Source: Verrucomicrobiota bacterium JB024 (lineage in GTDB: Bacteria > Verrucomicrobiota > Verrucomicrobiia > Opitutales > Cerasicoccaceae). From it: a stretch of 64,000 nt of DNA. Where the stretch lies: NCBI GenBank assembly GCA_030673825.1, contig JAUTCS010000124.1:1-64000 (forward strand), read 5' to 3'. Position numbers and translations under genes: made by a program. The notes under the pieces are model-generated. The model was not told where the DNA came from, made no database searches, and saw nothing but the letters and a program-made list of their open reading frames with translations. Positions 53,794 to 62,468 of this stretch are shown piece after piece; positions within the stretch are counted from its first letter, which is position 1; each line of letters begins with the position of its first letter.

Positions 53794-54894
53794 ATGACTT
53801 CGAGAAGCCATATGCAAGCTCCCCGTCAAGAACTTCCCCACCGCACGACGATGACCGACATCGCCTCCGAGGTAGGCTGCTCGCTGATGACGGTCTCGCG
53901 GGCTCTGCGGGGAGCCCCCAGGGTCGCCGATTCCACCCGCCAGCACATCATCGCCACCGCGATCAAGCTCGGCTATCGTCCCGATCCGGAAGTCAGCCGT
54001 CTCATGGGGCACCTGCGCCTGAATCGAACCGCACAGCCCGAGACTATCGCCTGGATCACGTCCGAGTCCACCCGCGACGGTTGGCAAGATTCTCCCGCCT
54101 ATACCGAGCTTTACACCGGCGCGCAAGCCCATGCTCACAGTATCGGTTTTCAACTACAGCCTTACTGGCTCAAGGAGAAAAACATGACCGCTAAACGCCT
54201 CGGCAGCATTCTGCGCAATCGCGGCATTCGCGGTGTCATCGTCGGTCCTCAGCCCCAATCCTGTACGGTGATTCCCAATCTGGGTTGGGAGCACTTCGCC
54301 GCCGCCACCTGCGGATTTTCGCTTCAGGAGCCGCGCCTGCATCGCGCCTGCAGCCAGCAGTACCAGGCACTCTCCCTGGCTTGGGATGAACTGAGGAAAC
54401 GCGGTTACCGGCGGATCGGGTTTGCCCTTTCCGTCGAATCCAACCTGCGCACGGAGGGCATGTGGCTGTCCAGCTTCCTCGCCCGGCAATCCACCCCCTC
54501 CCCCACCCGCTTCGACATTATTCCACCGCTCGTGCTCGAACAGTGGGACGACCGGCGTTTCCTCGCCTGGTTTCACCAGCATCGCCCGGATGCCCTCATC
54601 GGCTGGTCGGACGCCGCGGAACTTTTACGCAAAAACGGCATCCCCATCCCGCAAACGTGCGCGTATGCGCTGATCAACACAGCCGGGCTCGCCTCCCCCG
54701 CTGCCGGAGTCAACCACCACATGGATGCCCTCGGAGCTGCTGCGGTTGACCTCGTGGCGGAGCAACTGCACCACCACCGCTACGGGCTCCCGGCCATTCC
54801 CAAGATCGTGATGGTCGAATGTTCCTGGAGCGACGGACCGGATGTCCCCCGGCGCCTTGAGCACAAGCCCGGCAGGCGTAGAACCGGGAAATAA
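53794..54894 (+). CDS. LacI-family transcriptional regulator (second of tandem pair)
   Basis: 366 residues: HTH TMTDIASEVGCSLMTVSRALRG, hinge LGYRPDPEVSRLMGHLR, sensor domain ETIAWITSES onward. Similar in length and layout to its neighbour but clearly diverged. A perfect 17-bp palindrome, a good LacI-type operator, lies 64 bases after its stop and ahead of the next enzyme gene. Confidence 0.9.
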   Translation: MTSRSHMQAPRQELPHRTTMTDIASEVGCSLMTVSRALRGAPRVADSTRQHIIATAIKLGYRPDPEVSRLMGHLRLNRTAQPETIAWITSESTRDGWQDSPAYTELYTGAQAHAHSIGFQLQPYWLKEKNMTAKRLGSILRNRGIRGVIVGPQPQSCTVIPNLGWEHFAAATCGFSLQEPRLHRACSQQYQALSLAWDELRKRGYRRIGFALSVESNLRTEGMWLSSFLARQSTPSPTRFDIIPPLVLEQWDDRRFLAWFHQHRPDALIGWSDAAELLRKNGIPIPQTCAYALINTAGLASPAAGVNHHMDALGAAAVDLVAEQLHHHRYGLPAIPKIVMVECSWSDGPDVPRRLEHKPGRRRTGK

Positions 54895-54957
54895 CGCCGG
54901 AAGATTCCGATCAGGGGGAGACTGCGTGCTGCCCCGATGGCTTCATTCTCCAGACGA

Positions 54958-54974
54958 TGCGTTAGGCTAACGCA
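54958..54974. promoter_or_regulatory. 17-bp perfect palindrome, candidate LacI operator
   Basis: TGCGTTAGGCTAACGCA: 8-base exact arms around one G. It lies 50 bases before the start of the toroid enzyme gene at 55024 and immediately after two LacI genes. Confidence 0.6.
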
Positions 54975-55023
54975 CTGTGATGGTTGCCCTCGGCCGAGAG
55001 CAAGGCGTTTGTTGTCATGTAAT

Positions 55024-57309
55024 ATGTCAGACTCTCCTTCGACGACTGCACTGGAACTTATCGCGCGGTGGGCACGTGCCGCGGAAGGCGACTGGAGCCA
55101 GTTCCCCTCCCGCTCCGGTCAGCCGCCGATGGGAATCTACAGCACCGGCTACAACGGATGGGGCGTGCAGACCCAGCAAAAATATGCCGCCACCCTCGCG
55201 ACCCTGGCCTGCCTGGGTGACGAGATTGATTTTCCGCACACAGACTGGGCGCTGCAGCGCGCGCTCGCGGCCCTGCGCTTCAACCTCGCCACCCATCACA
55301 CCGGTCACCTGGCCTGCACGGACAACACAAAATGGGGCCACACCTGGATCAGCGCGCTGGGCACCGAGCGCATGATGTTCGCGCTGCGGCTCCTGGAGCC
55401 GCACCTGTCCGACGCCGACCAGGCAACTATCCGCAAGCTACTGTGCAGCGAAGCCGACTGGCTGCTGACTGATTACCGCGACCGACGGCTCGAAACACGC
55501 ATCAGCGCCACCCTCTGGGAACACGAGCATGGCAACCATCCAGAGTCCAATATCTGGAACGGCTCCCTGCTCTGGCGGGCCTCGGTTCTTTACCCCGATC
55601 ATCCGCACGCGGCCGATTGGCAGGAGCGGGCCCACACCTTTCTCATCAATGGAGTCAGCATTCCCGATGATGCCGATGACCCGCGGATCGTCTCGGGAAA
55701 GCCCGTCTGCGAGCGCCACATCGGCGCAAACTTTTTCCCGCACTACGCGCTGGATCACCACGGCTATCTGAACGTCGGCTACATGGTCATCTGTCTGAGC
55801 AATGCGGCGTTCCTTCACAACGACCTGAAAGCCCTCGGCCTCCCCGCCCCCGAAAGTCTCTACCATCATCAGCAGGATCTGTGGGAAGTCGTGCGAAACA
55901 TGATTTTCGACGACGGTCGCCTCATCCGCATCGGCGGCGACACCAGGATCCGCTACGCGTATTGCCAGGAATACCTGATGCCGGCCATTCTCTACGCCGC
56001 CGACCGATTCGCAGACCACGAGGCTCTCGCGTTCATCCCACGTCAGTTGGAGCATGTCCGCCATGAGGCGGAAATCTCCGCCGACGGCAGCTTCTTCGGG
56101 GAACGCCTCGCGGAACTGCGCCAGCAAAGCCCCCTCTATTTTGGCCGTCTGGAGTCCGACCGTTCCTGCGCCGCCGCAATGGTGGCCACGTTCTGGCCCC
56201 ATGATCGAACCGCATCAACAACAGCGGTCCCCGGCATCTCCCCGCGTACCACCCTCTGGATCGAGGAGGCGCACGGCGCCGCTCTGCACCGTAGTCCGAC
56301 CCGCGTGGCATCCTTCTCCTGGCGGGCGATCAACCTCGCCCAAGGACTGTGCCTGCCACCGGATGACGGCGACATGGCGGAATGGGAGTATAACCTGGCC
56401 GGGCACATTGAGTTCTGCCATCACCCGCATCAGTATTACTCCCAAAAGAAGTTTCACCGGCGGATACATTCGCACCGGATTGATAGGATCGACGGCGGCT
56501 TCATCACAATGGGCTCGATTTATGAAGGTGTAAACCTGGAGCTTTCCGAGAGCTGGGCGGGGACAGACTCTGCCCGGCACTTCATGGTGTTTGCCGCCCT
56601 TCCCGACGACCACACCGTGGTCGGTATGCAGTTTTGCCGCATGGGGGATCGCCGCGGGTATGTCTCCGCGGTCAAAGGCATGCACCTGTCACTCCCGAAC
56701 GACCTCTATAACAACTTCCAGCGCCGGATCACGAACAGCGCCGGAGAAAGTATCCTGCGCAGTCCTCCGGATGAGAGCGGGTTCCTTCCTCTGGAGGGCA
56801 ATTGGATCAACATCGAAGACCGCGTCGGGGCCATCGGCTTGTATGGCGGAAAGTCGCTGGTCTTCCACCGCGCACACCACCGTCGGGCAGGCGTCATGCG
56901 CTCCCTCTACGTCGATCAGATATGCTGGCCCGGCCTCGCCGGCCCCCGCAAATACGAAGCCGGGGAACTCATCATCGACGCCGGATGGATGGCGCTGTCG
57001 TCCGTCAGCGCGGAAGGCACCCGTCAGTTGGCCGCCTCTAATCCGGCCGGGCAGACCTTGGTCCAGACAGGACTGGCGATCAAAGATGTCCGCCTCGCAC
57101 GCGTCACCGGCTGGGACGGAAACAGCTATCTACTGGCGGCAAACTTTGGCACCCGTGACATTGCCATCCAGACATCAGATGTGCATGCGAACATCGATAC
57201 GCTGAAGGATCTGGTGTCCGGAATAGAAGTCGGTGACCGAATCGAACTCGTACCCGAAACGGTGAAGCTGTTCCTCCTGCTGCCCGCGACTGTCTCGCTC
57301 AACCGCTAA
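55024..57309 (+). CDS. Cytoplasmic toroid hydrolase/lyase-like enzyme
   Basis: 761 residues without a signal peptide. The first 350 residues are helical (WVQTQQKYAATLATLACL-like repeats, NHPESNIWNGSLLWRASVLYP, LDHHGYLNVGYMV), the rest beta-sandwich (WIEEAHGAALHRS, HRRIHSHRIDRIDGGF, VVGMQFCRMGDRRGYVS). This two-part form matches heparinase II/III-like lyases and GH154-type glucuronidases, with many candidate His/Tyr residues. A precise family cannot be given. ATG 55024 begins after a palindrome at 54958. Neighbouring dehydrogenases and isomerase suggest it releases an acidic sugar. Confidence 0.55.
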   Translation: MSDSPSTTALELIARWARAAEGDWSQFPSRSGQPPMGIYSTGYNGWGVQTQQKYAATLATLACLGDEIDFPHTDWALQRALAALRFNLATHHTGHLACTDNTKWGHTWISALGTERMMFALRLLEPHLSDADQATIRKLLCSEADWLLTDYRDRRLETRISATLWEHEHGNHPESNIWNGSLLWRASVLYPDHPHAADWQERAHTFLINGVSIPDDADDPRIVSGKPVCERHIGANFFPHYALDHHGYLNVGYMVICLSNAAFLHNDLKALGLPAPESLYHHQQDLWEVVRNMIFDDGRLIRIGGDTRIRYAYCQEYLMPAILYAADRFADHEALAFIPRQLEHVRHEAEISADGSFFGERLAELRQQSPLYFGRLESDRSCAAAMVATFWPHDRTASTTAVPGISPRTTLWIEEAHGAALHRSPTRVASFSWRAINLAQGLCLPPDDGDMAEWEYNLAGHIEFCHHPHQYYSQKKFHRRIHSHRIDRIDGGFITMGSIYEGVNLELSESWAGTDSARHFMVFAALPDDHTVVGMQFCRMGDRRGYVSAVKGMHLSLPNDLYNNFQRRITNSAGESILRSPPDESGFLPLEGNWINIEDRVGAIGLYGGKSLVFHRAHHRRAGVMRSLYVDQICWPGLAGPRKYEAGELIIDAGWMALSSVSAEGTRQLAASNPAGQTLVQTGLAIKDVRLARVTGWDGNSYLLAANFGTRDIAIQTSDVHANIDTLKDLVSGIEVGDRIELVPETVKLFLLLPATVSLNR

Positions 57310-57317
57310 TACCGACC

Positions 57318-58349
57318 ATGAGGTCTCACCCAACACCCCGCGTCGCGGCAGTTGTTTCTGCGTTCGAGCAGAGGCATTTCTTTCCGGATGGTCTCGCCAG
57401 CGACGCCCATGGGCAGGGAATACCGATGATCGCCGTTCATGATCCCGCAGAAGTCGAACATCGTTGGCCGCAGTTCCTAGCAGAGAGCCAACCGTCCGTC
57501 ATTATCGGCGGATGGGATATGCCTCCGCTTCCTCCACGCAGTGCGCTCCCCGCCTCGATTTCGCCTCTCCCACATTATCTGTGCTATCTGGCGGGCAGCG
57601 TTCGCGGAAAGGTTCCCCGAGACTGGATCGAGCACGGGCTGGTTGTCAGCAATTGGGGCGGCTCCATCAGCCATGTTGTGGCGGAGTCAGCGCTGATGAT
57701 GATCCTCTCAGCCCTGCGTTGCGTGGCAGACAGCCAGCACCGCCTGCACCGCCCGACAGAAGATTGGCGGCACGCATCCCGCCCGGAGCGGAGCCTTTTC
57801 CACCGCCGCGTCGGCATCCATGGCTTCGGGAAAGTCGCGCAATCTCTCATGCCCCTTCTCAAACCCTTCAACGTTCGCGTGCGCACCTACGCGCCCGGCA
57901 CTCCGGATTCTGTCCTGAGCAAATGTGACGTGGAAGCATGCCGCTCGCTGCCTGAGTTGTTTGAATGGTCGGAGGTGTTCGCCGAAGCCGCCCCGCTCAA
58001 TCCACAGACACAAGGAGTCGTCGATGCCAAGCTCTTGCGCCTGCTTCCGCCCGGTGCTGTCTTCGTCAACATAGGCCGCGGCCAAATCGTGATCGAAGAC
58101 GACCTACTCCAGGTGGCAAAGGAGCGAAACCTGCGGTTGGCTTTGGATGTTTTCGAGACAGAGCCGCTTCCCGCGGACTCGCCTCTGCGAAAAAGCACAG
58201 ATATCCTGCTCATGCCTCACCAGGCCGGCCCGACGCTGGATCGTTGCCGCGACGCCGGCACCTTTGCCCTTCAGCAAGTCTCACATTTCCTGAGCGGAAA
58301 CCGTCCCGAGTCAGCGATCGACCTGGCCGCGTGGGATTCGATTACCTAA
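57318..58349 (+). CDS. D-isomer-specific 2-hydroxyacid dehydrogenase
   Basis: 343 residues: nucleotide loop VGIHGFGKVAQSL, catalytic arginine in VNIGRGQIV, acidic residue in DVFETEPLP, and histidine in LMPHQAGPT. This is a complete active-site set. Known: reduces 2-keto acids or oxidises D-hydroxy acids with NAD(P). Gap to the toroid enzyme gene is 8 bases, so cotranscribed. It may handle a keto acid or sugar acid from the same glycan. Confidence 0.85.
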   Translation: MRSHPTPRVAAVVSAFEQRHFFPDGLASDAHGQGIPMIAVHDPAEVEHRWPQFLAESQPSVIIGGWDMPPLPPRSALPASISPLPHYLCYLAGSVRGKVPRDWIEHGLVVSNWGGSISHVVAESALMMILSALRCVADSQHRLHRPTEDWRHASRPERSLFHRRVGIHGFGKVAQSLMPLLKPFNVRVRTYAPGTPDSVLSKCDVEACRSLPELFEWSEVFAEAAPLNPQTQGVVDAKLLRLLPPGAVFVNIGRGQIVIEDDLLQVAKERNLRLALDVFETEPLPADSPLRKSTDILLMPHQAGPTLDRCRDAGTFALQQVSHFLSGNRPESAIDLAAWDSIT

Positions 58350-58440
58350 CCGATACTTCATAAAATGGAGAAGATTCCTGGGCATATTTTTCCAATTTAT
58401 GGTCATGGTCATTTCACCCCAAACTTGTAAGATATAAGCT

Positions 58441-59283
58441 ATGAGACTTGGAGCCCCACCCCCTCCCTACGATGACGATCCGGACCGCTGGATCGCAATC
58501 GTAAAGGCGCTGAACTACTCAGCCGTTTACTCGCCCCTGAGCTACTCTCCGGAGCTGAAGAGCGACACGATTGAGGCCTTCCGAAAGGCGGCTGAGGATG
58601 CCGACCTGGTCATTGCCGAGGTCGGTGCCTGGTCGAACCCACTCGATCCCGATTCTGAGAAAGCCGCAGCCGCGATGGAAAAGTGCATCCACTCCCTGGC
58701 CCTGGCCGAACAAATCGGCGCTCGGTGCTGCGTGAATATCGTCGGCTCCCGCAATCCGAACAAATGGAGCGGCCCGCATCCGGATAATTTCTCCCGCGAG
58801 ACGTTCGATCTCATCGTCGAAAGTACCCGCAAGATCATCGATGCGGTCAACCCCAAGCGCAGTTACTACGCCCTCGAAACCATGCCGTGGATTTTCCCAT
58901 CCACCCCCGATCAATACCTCGACCTGCTCAAGGCGATTGATCGCCCGGCCATGGCCGTCCACCTGGACCCGGTTAATATGATCAACTGCCCTGAAAGAGT
59001 CTTTAATTCCGGAGCGCTCATTCGCGAGAGTTTCTCCAAGCTGGGCCTCTACATTAAAAGCTGCCACGCCAAGGACATCATCTTGCAGGAGAAGTTGACC
59101 GTGCACCTCGACGAGTGCATGCCCGGCACGGGCGTACTGGATTATCCGACCTTTCTCCGTGAGCTGTCCAAGCTCGACCCCAACACTCCGCTCATGCTCG
59201 AGCATCTTCCCCTTGATCAATACCCGCAGGCCGCCGCCAACATCCGGGCAATCGCGGCCACATGTAACCTGAACATAAAATAG
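58441..59283 (+). CDS. Sugar-phosphate isomerase/epimerase, TIM barrel
   Basis: 280 residues of xylose-isomerase-like fold: RLGAPPPPYDDDPDRWI, NIVGSRNPNKWSGPHPDNFSRE, ALETMPWIFPSTPDQ, AVHLDPVNMIN, KSCHAKDII and LMLEHLP. His, Asp and Glu residues along the barrel ends fit a divalent-metal site. Same strand as, and 92 bases after, the dehydrogenase; 13 bases before the next dehydrogenase. Confidence 0.75.
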   Translation: MRLGAPPPPYDDDPDRWIAIVKALNYSAVYSPLSYSPELKSDTIEAFRKAAEDADLVIAEVGAWSNPLDPDSEKAAAAMEKCIHSLALAEQIGARCCVNIVGSRNPNKWSGPHPDNFSRETFDLIVESTRKIIDAVNPKRSYYALETMPWIFPSTPDQYLDLLKAIDRPAMAVHLDPVNMINCPERVFNSGALIRESFSKLGLYIKSCHAKDIILQEKLTVHLDECMPGTGVLDYPTFLRELSKLDPNTPLMLEHLPLDQYPQAAANIRAIAATCNLNIK

Positions 59284-59296
59284 ACTGGCATCCCCC

Positions 59297-60271
59297 ATGA
59301 AACAAATCTTCATCACCGCCCATAGACAGGCCGAGCTACTCGCCGATGTGCCTGCCTTTGAGAAACCCATCGGCACCGCGAATATCCGAGGCCGTACAAT
59401 AGTCAGCCTCGTCAGCCCAGGCACAGAACTCAACTTTGCCTTCCTGACCAACGATGGCTTCCCCAAAGGGGTTGGCTATGCCTGCGTCCAGGAAGTGACC
59501 GAAGTCGGCGAAGCGGTTGTCGGCTTTCAGCCCGGAGACATCATCTTTAGTTGCGGAGGGCATTCCGAGTACCACGAATTACCCGCTGCCCAATGCTGCA
59601 AACTACCGGAAGGGATGAAACCGGAAGTCGCTGTCTTCGCCCGGCTGATGGGGGTCAGCATGACCACCCTCAACACCACCACCGCCCACCCGCCGGCCAA
59701 GGTGCTCGTGACCGGACTCGGCCCTGTCGGCAACCTGGCCGCGCAGATTTTCAGCCGTTGCGGTTACGACGTCACCGCCTCCGATCCCTCAGAGGCGCGC
59801 TGCCAGATGGCCCGCCAGGTCGGCTTGCCAGATGTGCGCACCCAGCTCGCCGCCGCTGATGACCTCAAGGGGAAGGTCTGCCTACACCTCGAGTGCGCCG
59901 GGCATGAGCGTGCCGTCCTGGACGGTTGCAGACTGATGCGACGCAAGGGCGAGTGCGTGATGGTCGGCGTCCCCTGGAGCAAGCGAGCAGACCTCCAGGC
60001 CTTCGATATCCTCCATGCCGTCTTCCACAACTACGTGACTCTGCGCAGCGGCTGGGAGTGGGAAATCCCGCGTCAGGAGGAAATGTACAAGCTCCACTCG
60101 ATCATCGAGAATTACCGGGCAGCGCTCAAATGGCTACATGAGGGCAGTATCAAAGTCGATGGCCTGGCCACCTCCTTTTCCCCCGCCGACTGCCAGGAGG
60201 CGTACAGCAAGCTCGAGGACCAGAGCCTGGAAACGCCCACCGCGATCTTCGATTGGCGAAAGCTCCCGTGA
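59297..60271 (+). CDS. Medium-chain dehydrogenase without classical zinc ligands
   Basis: 324 residues: start KQIFITAHRQAELLAD, SPGTELNFAF, a GYACVQEVTEVGEAVVGFQPGD domain and nucleotide loop KVLVTGLGPVGNLAAQI. The usual C-GxD and GHE zinc motifs are missing, so it is of the SPGTE subclass of zinc-type dehydrogenases. Gene lies in a run of catabolic genes; substrate is probably a sugar or inositol-like polyol. Confidence 0.7.
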   Translation: MKQIFITAHRQAELLADVPAFEKPIGTANIRGRTIVSLVSPGTELNFAFLTNDGFPKGVGYACVQEVTEVGEAVVGFQPGDIIFSCGGHSEYHELPAAQCCKLPEGMKPEVAVFARLMGVSMTTLNTTTAHPPAKVLVTGLGPVGNLAAQIFSRCGYDVTASDPSEARCQMARQVGLPDVRTQLAAADDLKGKVCLHLECAGHERAVLDGCRLMRRKGECVMVGVPWSKRADLQAFDILHAVFHNYVTLRSGWEWEIPRQEEMYKLHSIIENYRAALKWLHEGSIKVDGLATSFSPADCQEAYSKLEDQSLETPTAIFDWRKLP

Positions 60272-60326
60272 GTCTTTGCTGACCGCCCCCACCCTGACCG
60301 CATAACCGAACCCTGCATTGCTTAAC

Positions 60327-61445
60327 ATGGATCGAGAAACAGAGGCACCGATACTCGAGGATCGACTGTTCGCGCGCGGACTGATTTCAGCCGGCCACGG
60401 CGACGCGTTGGCCCGCTTCCGAAAAAAACTGGAGCGCAAAGAAGCGATTACCTACGCTGCCATCGGCGGTTCGATCACGCAGGGCGCGGCCGCCTCCGAT
60501 GATAAAAGGACAGCCTACGGTCCGCGCTTCACGGCCTGGCTCAATCAGCACACAGCCTGCAGTTTCATCAATGCCGGCGTAGGGGCGACCACCAGCATGT
60601 TCGGCGCGTTTCGCGCGCAGCAGGAGATGCTCTGCCAGGCGCCGGACATCATCACAGTCGAATTCGCAGTCAACGACACCATTAACCCCGACATCGAAGC
60701 CTCTTACGAAGCCTTGGTACGCCAGTGTGTCGAGTCCCCGGCCAAGCCCTTGGTCATCCTGATATTCACCATGCGCCGGGAGGGCACCAACCTCCAGGAC
60801 AAGCACATCCCCATCGGCAAACACTACGGCCTTCCGATGCTATCCTACCGCGATGCGCTTTACCCGGAAATCACCGTGGGGAAGCTCGCGTGGCGGCCCC
60901 TCTCCCCCGACGAGGTCCACCCCAACGACCGCGGCCACGCCTTTATCGCCGGCATGCTGGAATATTATATCGAGCATGCCAAAGCTCTGGAAGGCATCCA
61001 GACCTTACCGGAGTTGCTCCATCCCGGTGCCGTCAAATACCTGGGAGGAAGCGTCATCGACGCCTCCCGTATGGACCTGCTGAAAAACTTGGGCTGGCAC
61101 CAGTATGACCATGGTCAGGGCTATATCGGCTACGAGTCCGACAAGCCCGGCGCCAGCCTGAGAGTGAAAATCAAAGGCGGAACGCTGCTCATCGGTTACG
61201 TCAAGTATGCCGGAGACTTTGGCAGAGTCAGCGTTAAGGTTAACGGGAACAAGTTCTGTGAACTCGATGGCTTCTACGAAAAGCCCGAAATACAACAGTG
61301 GGCAGGCGGACATACGGTGTTAGCTGCTCTGGCGGATGCCCCCGCCGGGACGGAACACCTCGTCGATATCGAATTGCTCGACATGCGACACCCGCGCAGC
61401 CATGGCCAACGTTTTCGGATCGGCTACTTTCTGGCCGCGCAATGA
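60327..61445 (+). CDS. SGNH/GDSL-family esterase with C-terminal beta domain
   Basis: 372 residues: block I GGSITQGAAASDD (S49), block II/III in NAGVGATTS and VEFAVNDT, and catalytic D/H in DEVHPNDRGH. The last 120 residues form an extra beta domain (ASLRVKIKGGTLLIGYVKY). No signal peptide, so probably intracellular deacylase of imported oligosaccharides. ATG 60327 is preferred to an upstream TTG. Confidence 0.8.
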   Translation: MDRETEAPILEDRLFARGLISAGHGDALARFRKKLERKEAITYAAIGGSITQGAAASDDKRTAYGPRFTAWLNQHTACSFINAGVGATTSMFGAFRAQQEMLCQAPDIITVEFAVNDTINPDIEASYEALVRQCVESPAKPLVILIFTMRREGTNLQDKHIPIGKHYGLPMLSYRDALYPEITVGKLAWRPLSPDEVHPNDRGHAFIAGMLEYYIEHAKALEGIQTLPELLHPGAVKYLGGSVIDASRMDLLKNLGWHQYDHGQGYIGYESDKPGASLRVKIKGGTLLIGYVKYAGDFGRVSVKVNGNKFCELDGFYEKPEIQQWAGGHTVLAALADAPAGTEHLVDIELLDMRHPRSHGQRFRIGYFLAAQ

Positions 61446-61497
61446 GAGCACTTACGAGGATGGCTGGTGTACGGGCTTCTGTACTCTCGCAAAGAAC

Positions 61498-62397
61498 TTA
61501 TCGCCGCCGGTCGCTCCCTGCTTTTGCAAACGCGCGCGGCGAGCAGCCCACTTGCCGGCGAAAGCACGTGGAGAAGTAGTTGCTGTCAGTAAAACCACAG
61601 GCCAGGGCGACTTCACAAACCCGCAGGCGCTTTCCTTTTGAATCATGCAGTAAGTCTCGTGCCCGGTGAATACGCGACCGCAACACATAGGCGACCGGGC
61701 TCATCCCAAACCTGGCCCGAAACTCACGGTAAAATGTCCGCTCCGACATGCCCGCCCGTTGCGCCATATCGCTCACACAGACAGGTTTGTCCAAGTTCTT
61801 GGCGATCCAGCTCGCCACGGCATCGACAGGCGCACGATCCGGCTTCTCCGCTCGCACGGCTGACTGACGTCCCTTCCGAAAACTTCGCGCGATGAGGCCG
61901 ACGATCAGCGTCAGGTAGGCTTCGGCGATCAAGGCGTTCTCCGCCGTGTCATAGCGCAACTCATCTTCCATCCGCGCGATCCATTCGTTGACCTGCTCCA
62001 GTTCTGTATCCGTAAGCTGGATACGCTCACGCCCGTTCGGCTTTCGCCAGCGGGCCGACCGCGTGTCGATCAATTCGTCGAAACCAGGGATGTCGCGCAG
62101 TTGACGTTCAAGGCGCAGCATAACCTCCCGGTGGATATGGATGTTGACGAGGTTTAATCCGCATGTGCGCTCATATCCGTGCGAGCGGCGGCTGTTGATC
62201 ACCATCACATCTCCGGCGCCGATTTGTCGCCTGAAGCTCCCTGTCACATGGATCGCCTTGCCTGACAGGACCACCACGATCTCACAAAACTCATGCCGGT
62301 GCAGTTGATAGTCCGCCTGCTGCGGCATCCGGTTAATCATCACACGCGCACGACGCTGGCCAAAGAAGCTCTTGCGGTTTAGCACGACCCTAGGCAT
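61498..62397 (-). CDS. AraC-family transcriptional regulator
   Basis: 299 residues: cupin-type sensor at the N-terminus (YQLHRHEFCEIVVVLSGKAIHVTG) and double HTH at the C-terminus (VCVSDMAQRAGMSERTFYREFRARFGMSP ... VCEVALACGFTDSNYFSTCFRRQVG). Typical of sugar activators. It is divergent from the GH78 gene across 71 bases and probably activates it. Confidence 0.9.
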   Translation of the reverse strand: MPRVVLNRKSFFGQRRARVMINRMPQQADYQLHRHEFCEIVVVLSGKAIHVTGSFRRQIGAGDVMVINSRRSHGYERTCGLNLVNIHIHREVMLRLERQLRDIPGFDELIDTRSARWRKPNGRERIQLTDTELEQVNEWIARMEDELRYDTAENALIAEAYLTLIVGLIARSFRKGRQSAVRAEKPDRAPVDAVASWIAKNLDKPVCVSDMAQRAGMSERTFYREFRARFGMSPVAYVLRSRIHRARDLLHDSKGKRLRVCEVALACGFTDSNYFSTCFRRQVGCSPRAFAKAGSDRRR

Positions 62398-62468
62398 GGC
62401 GGGATAACAAAGTATTTTGGCAGTATTCTTAAGCCATGGTCAATCCCCGTTTTGATACAATAGCGCGC

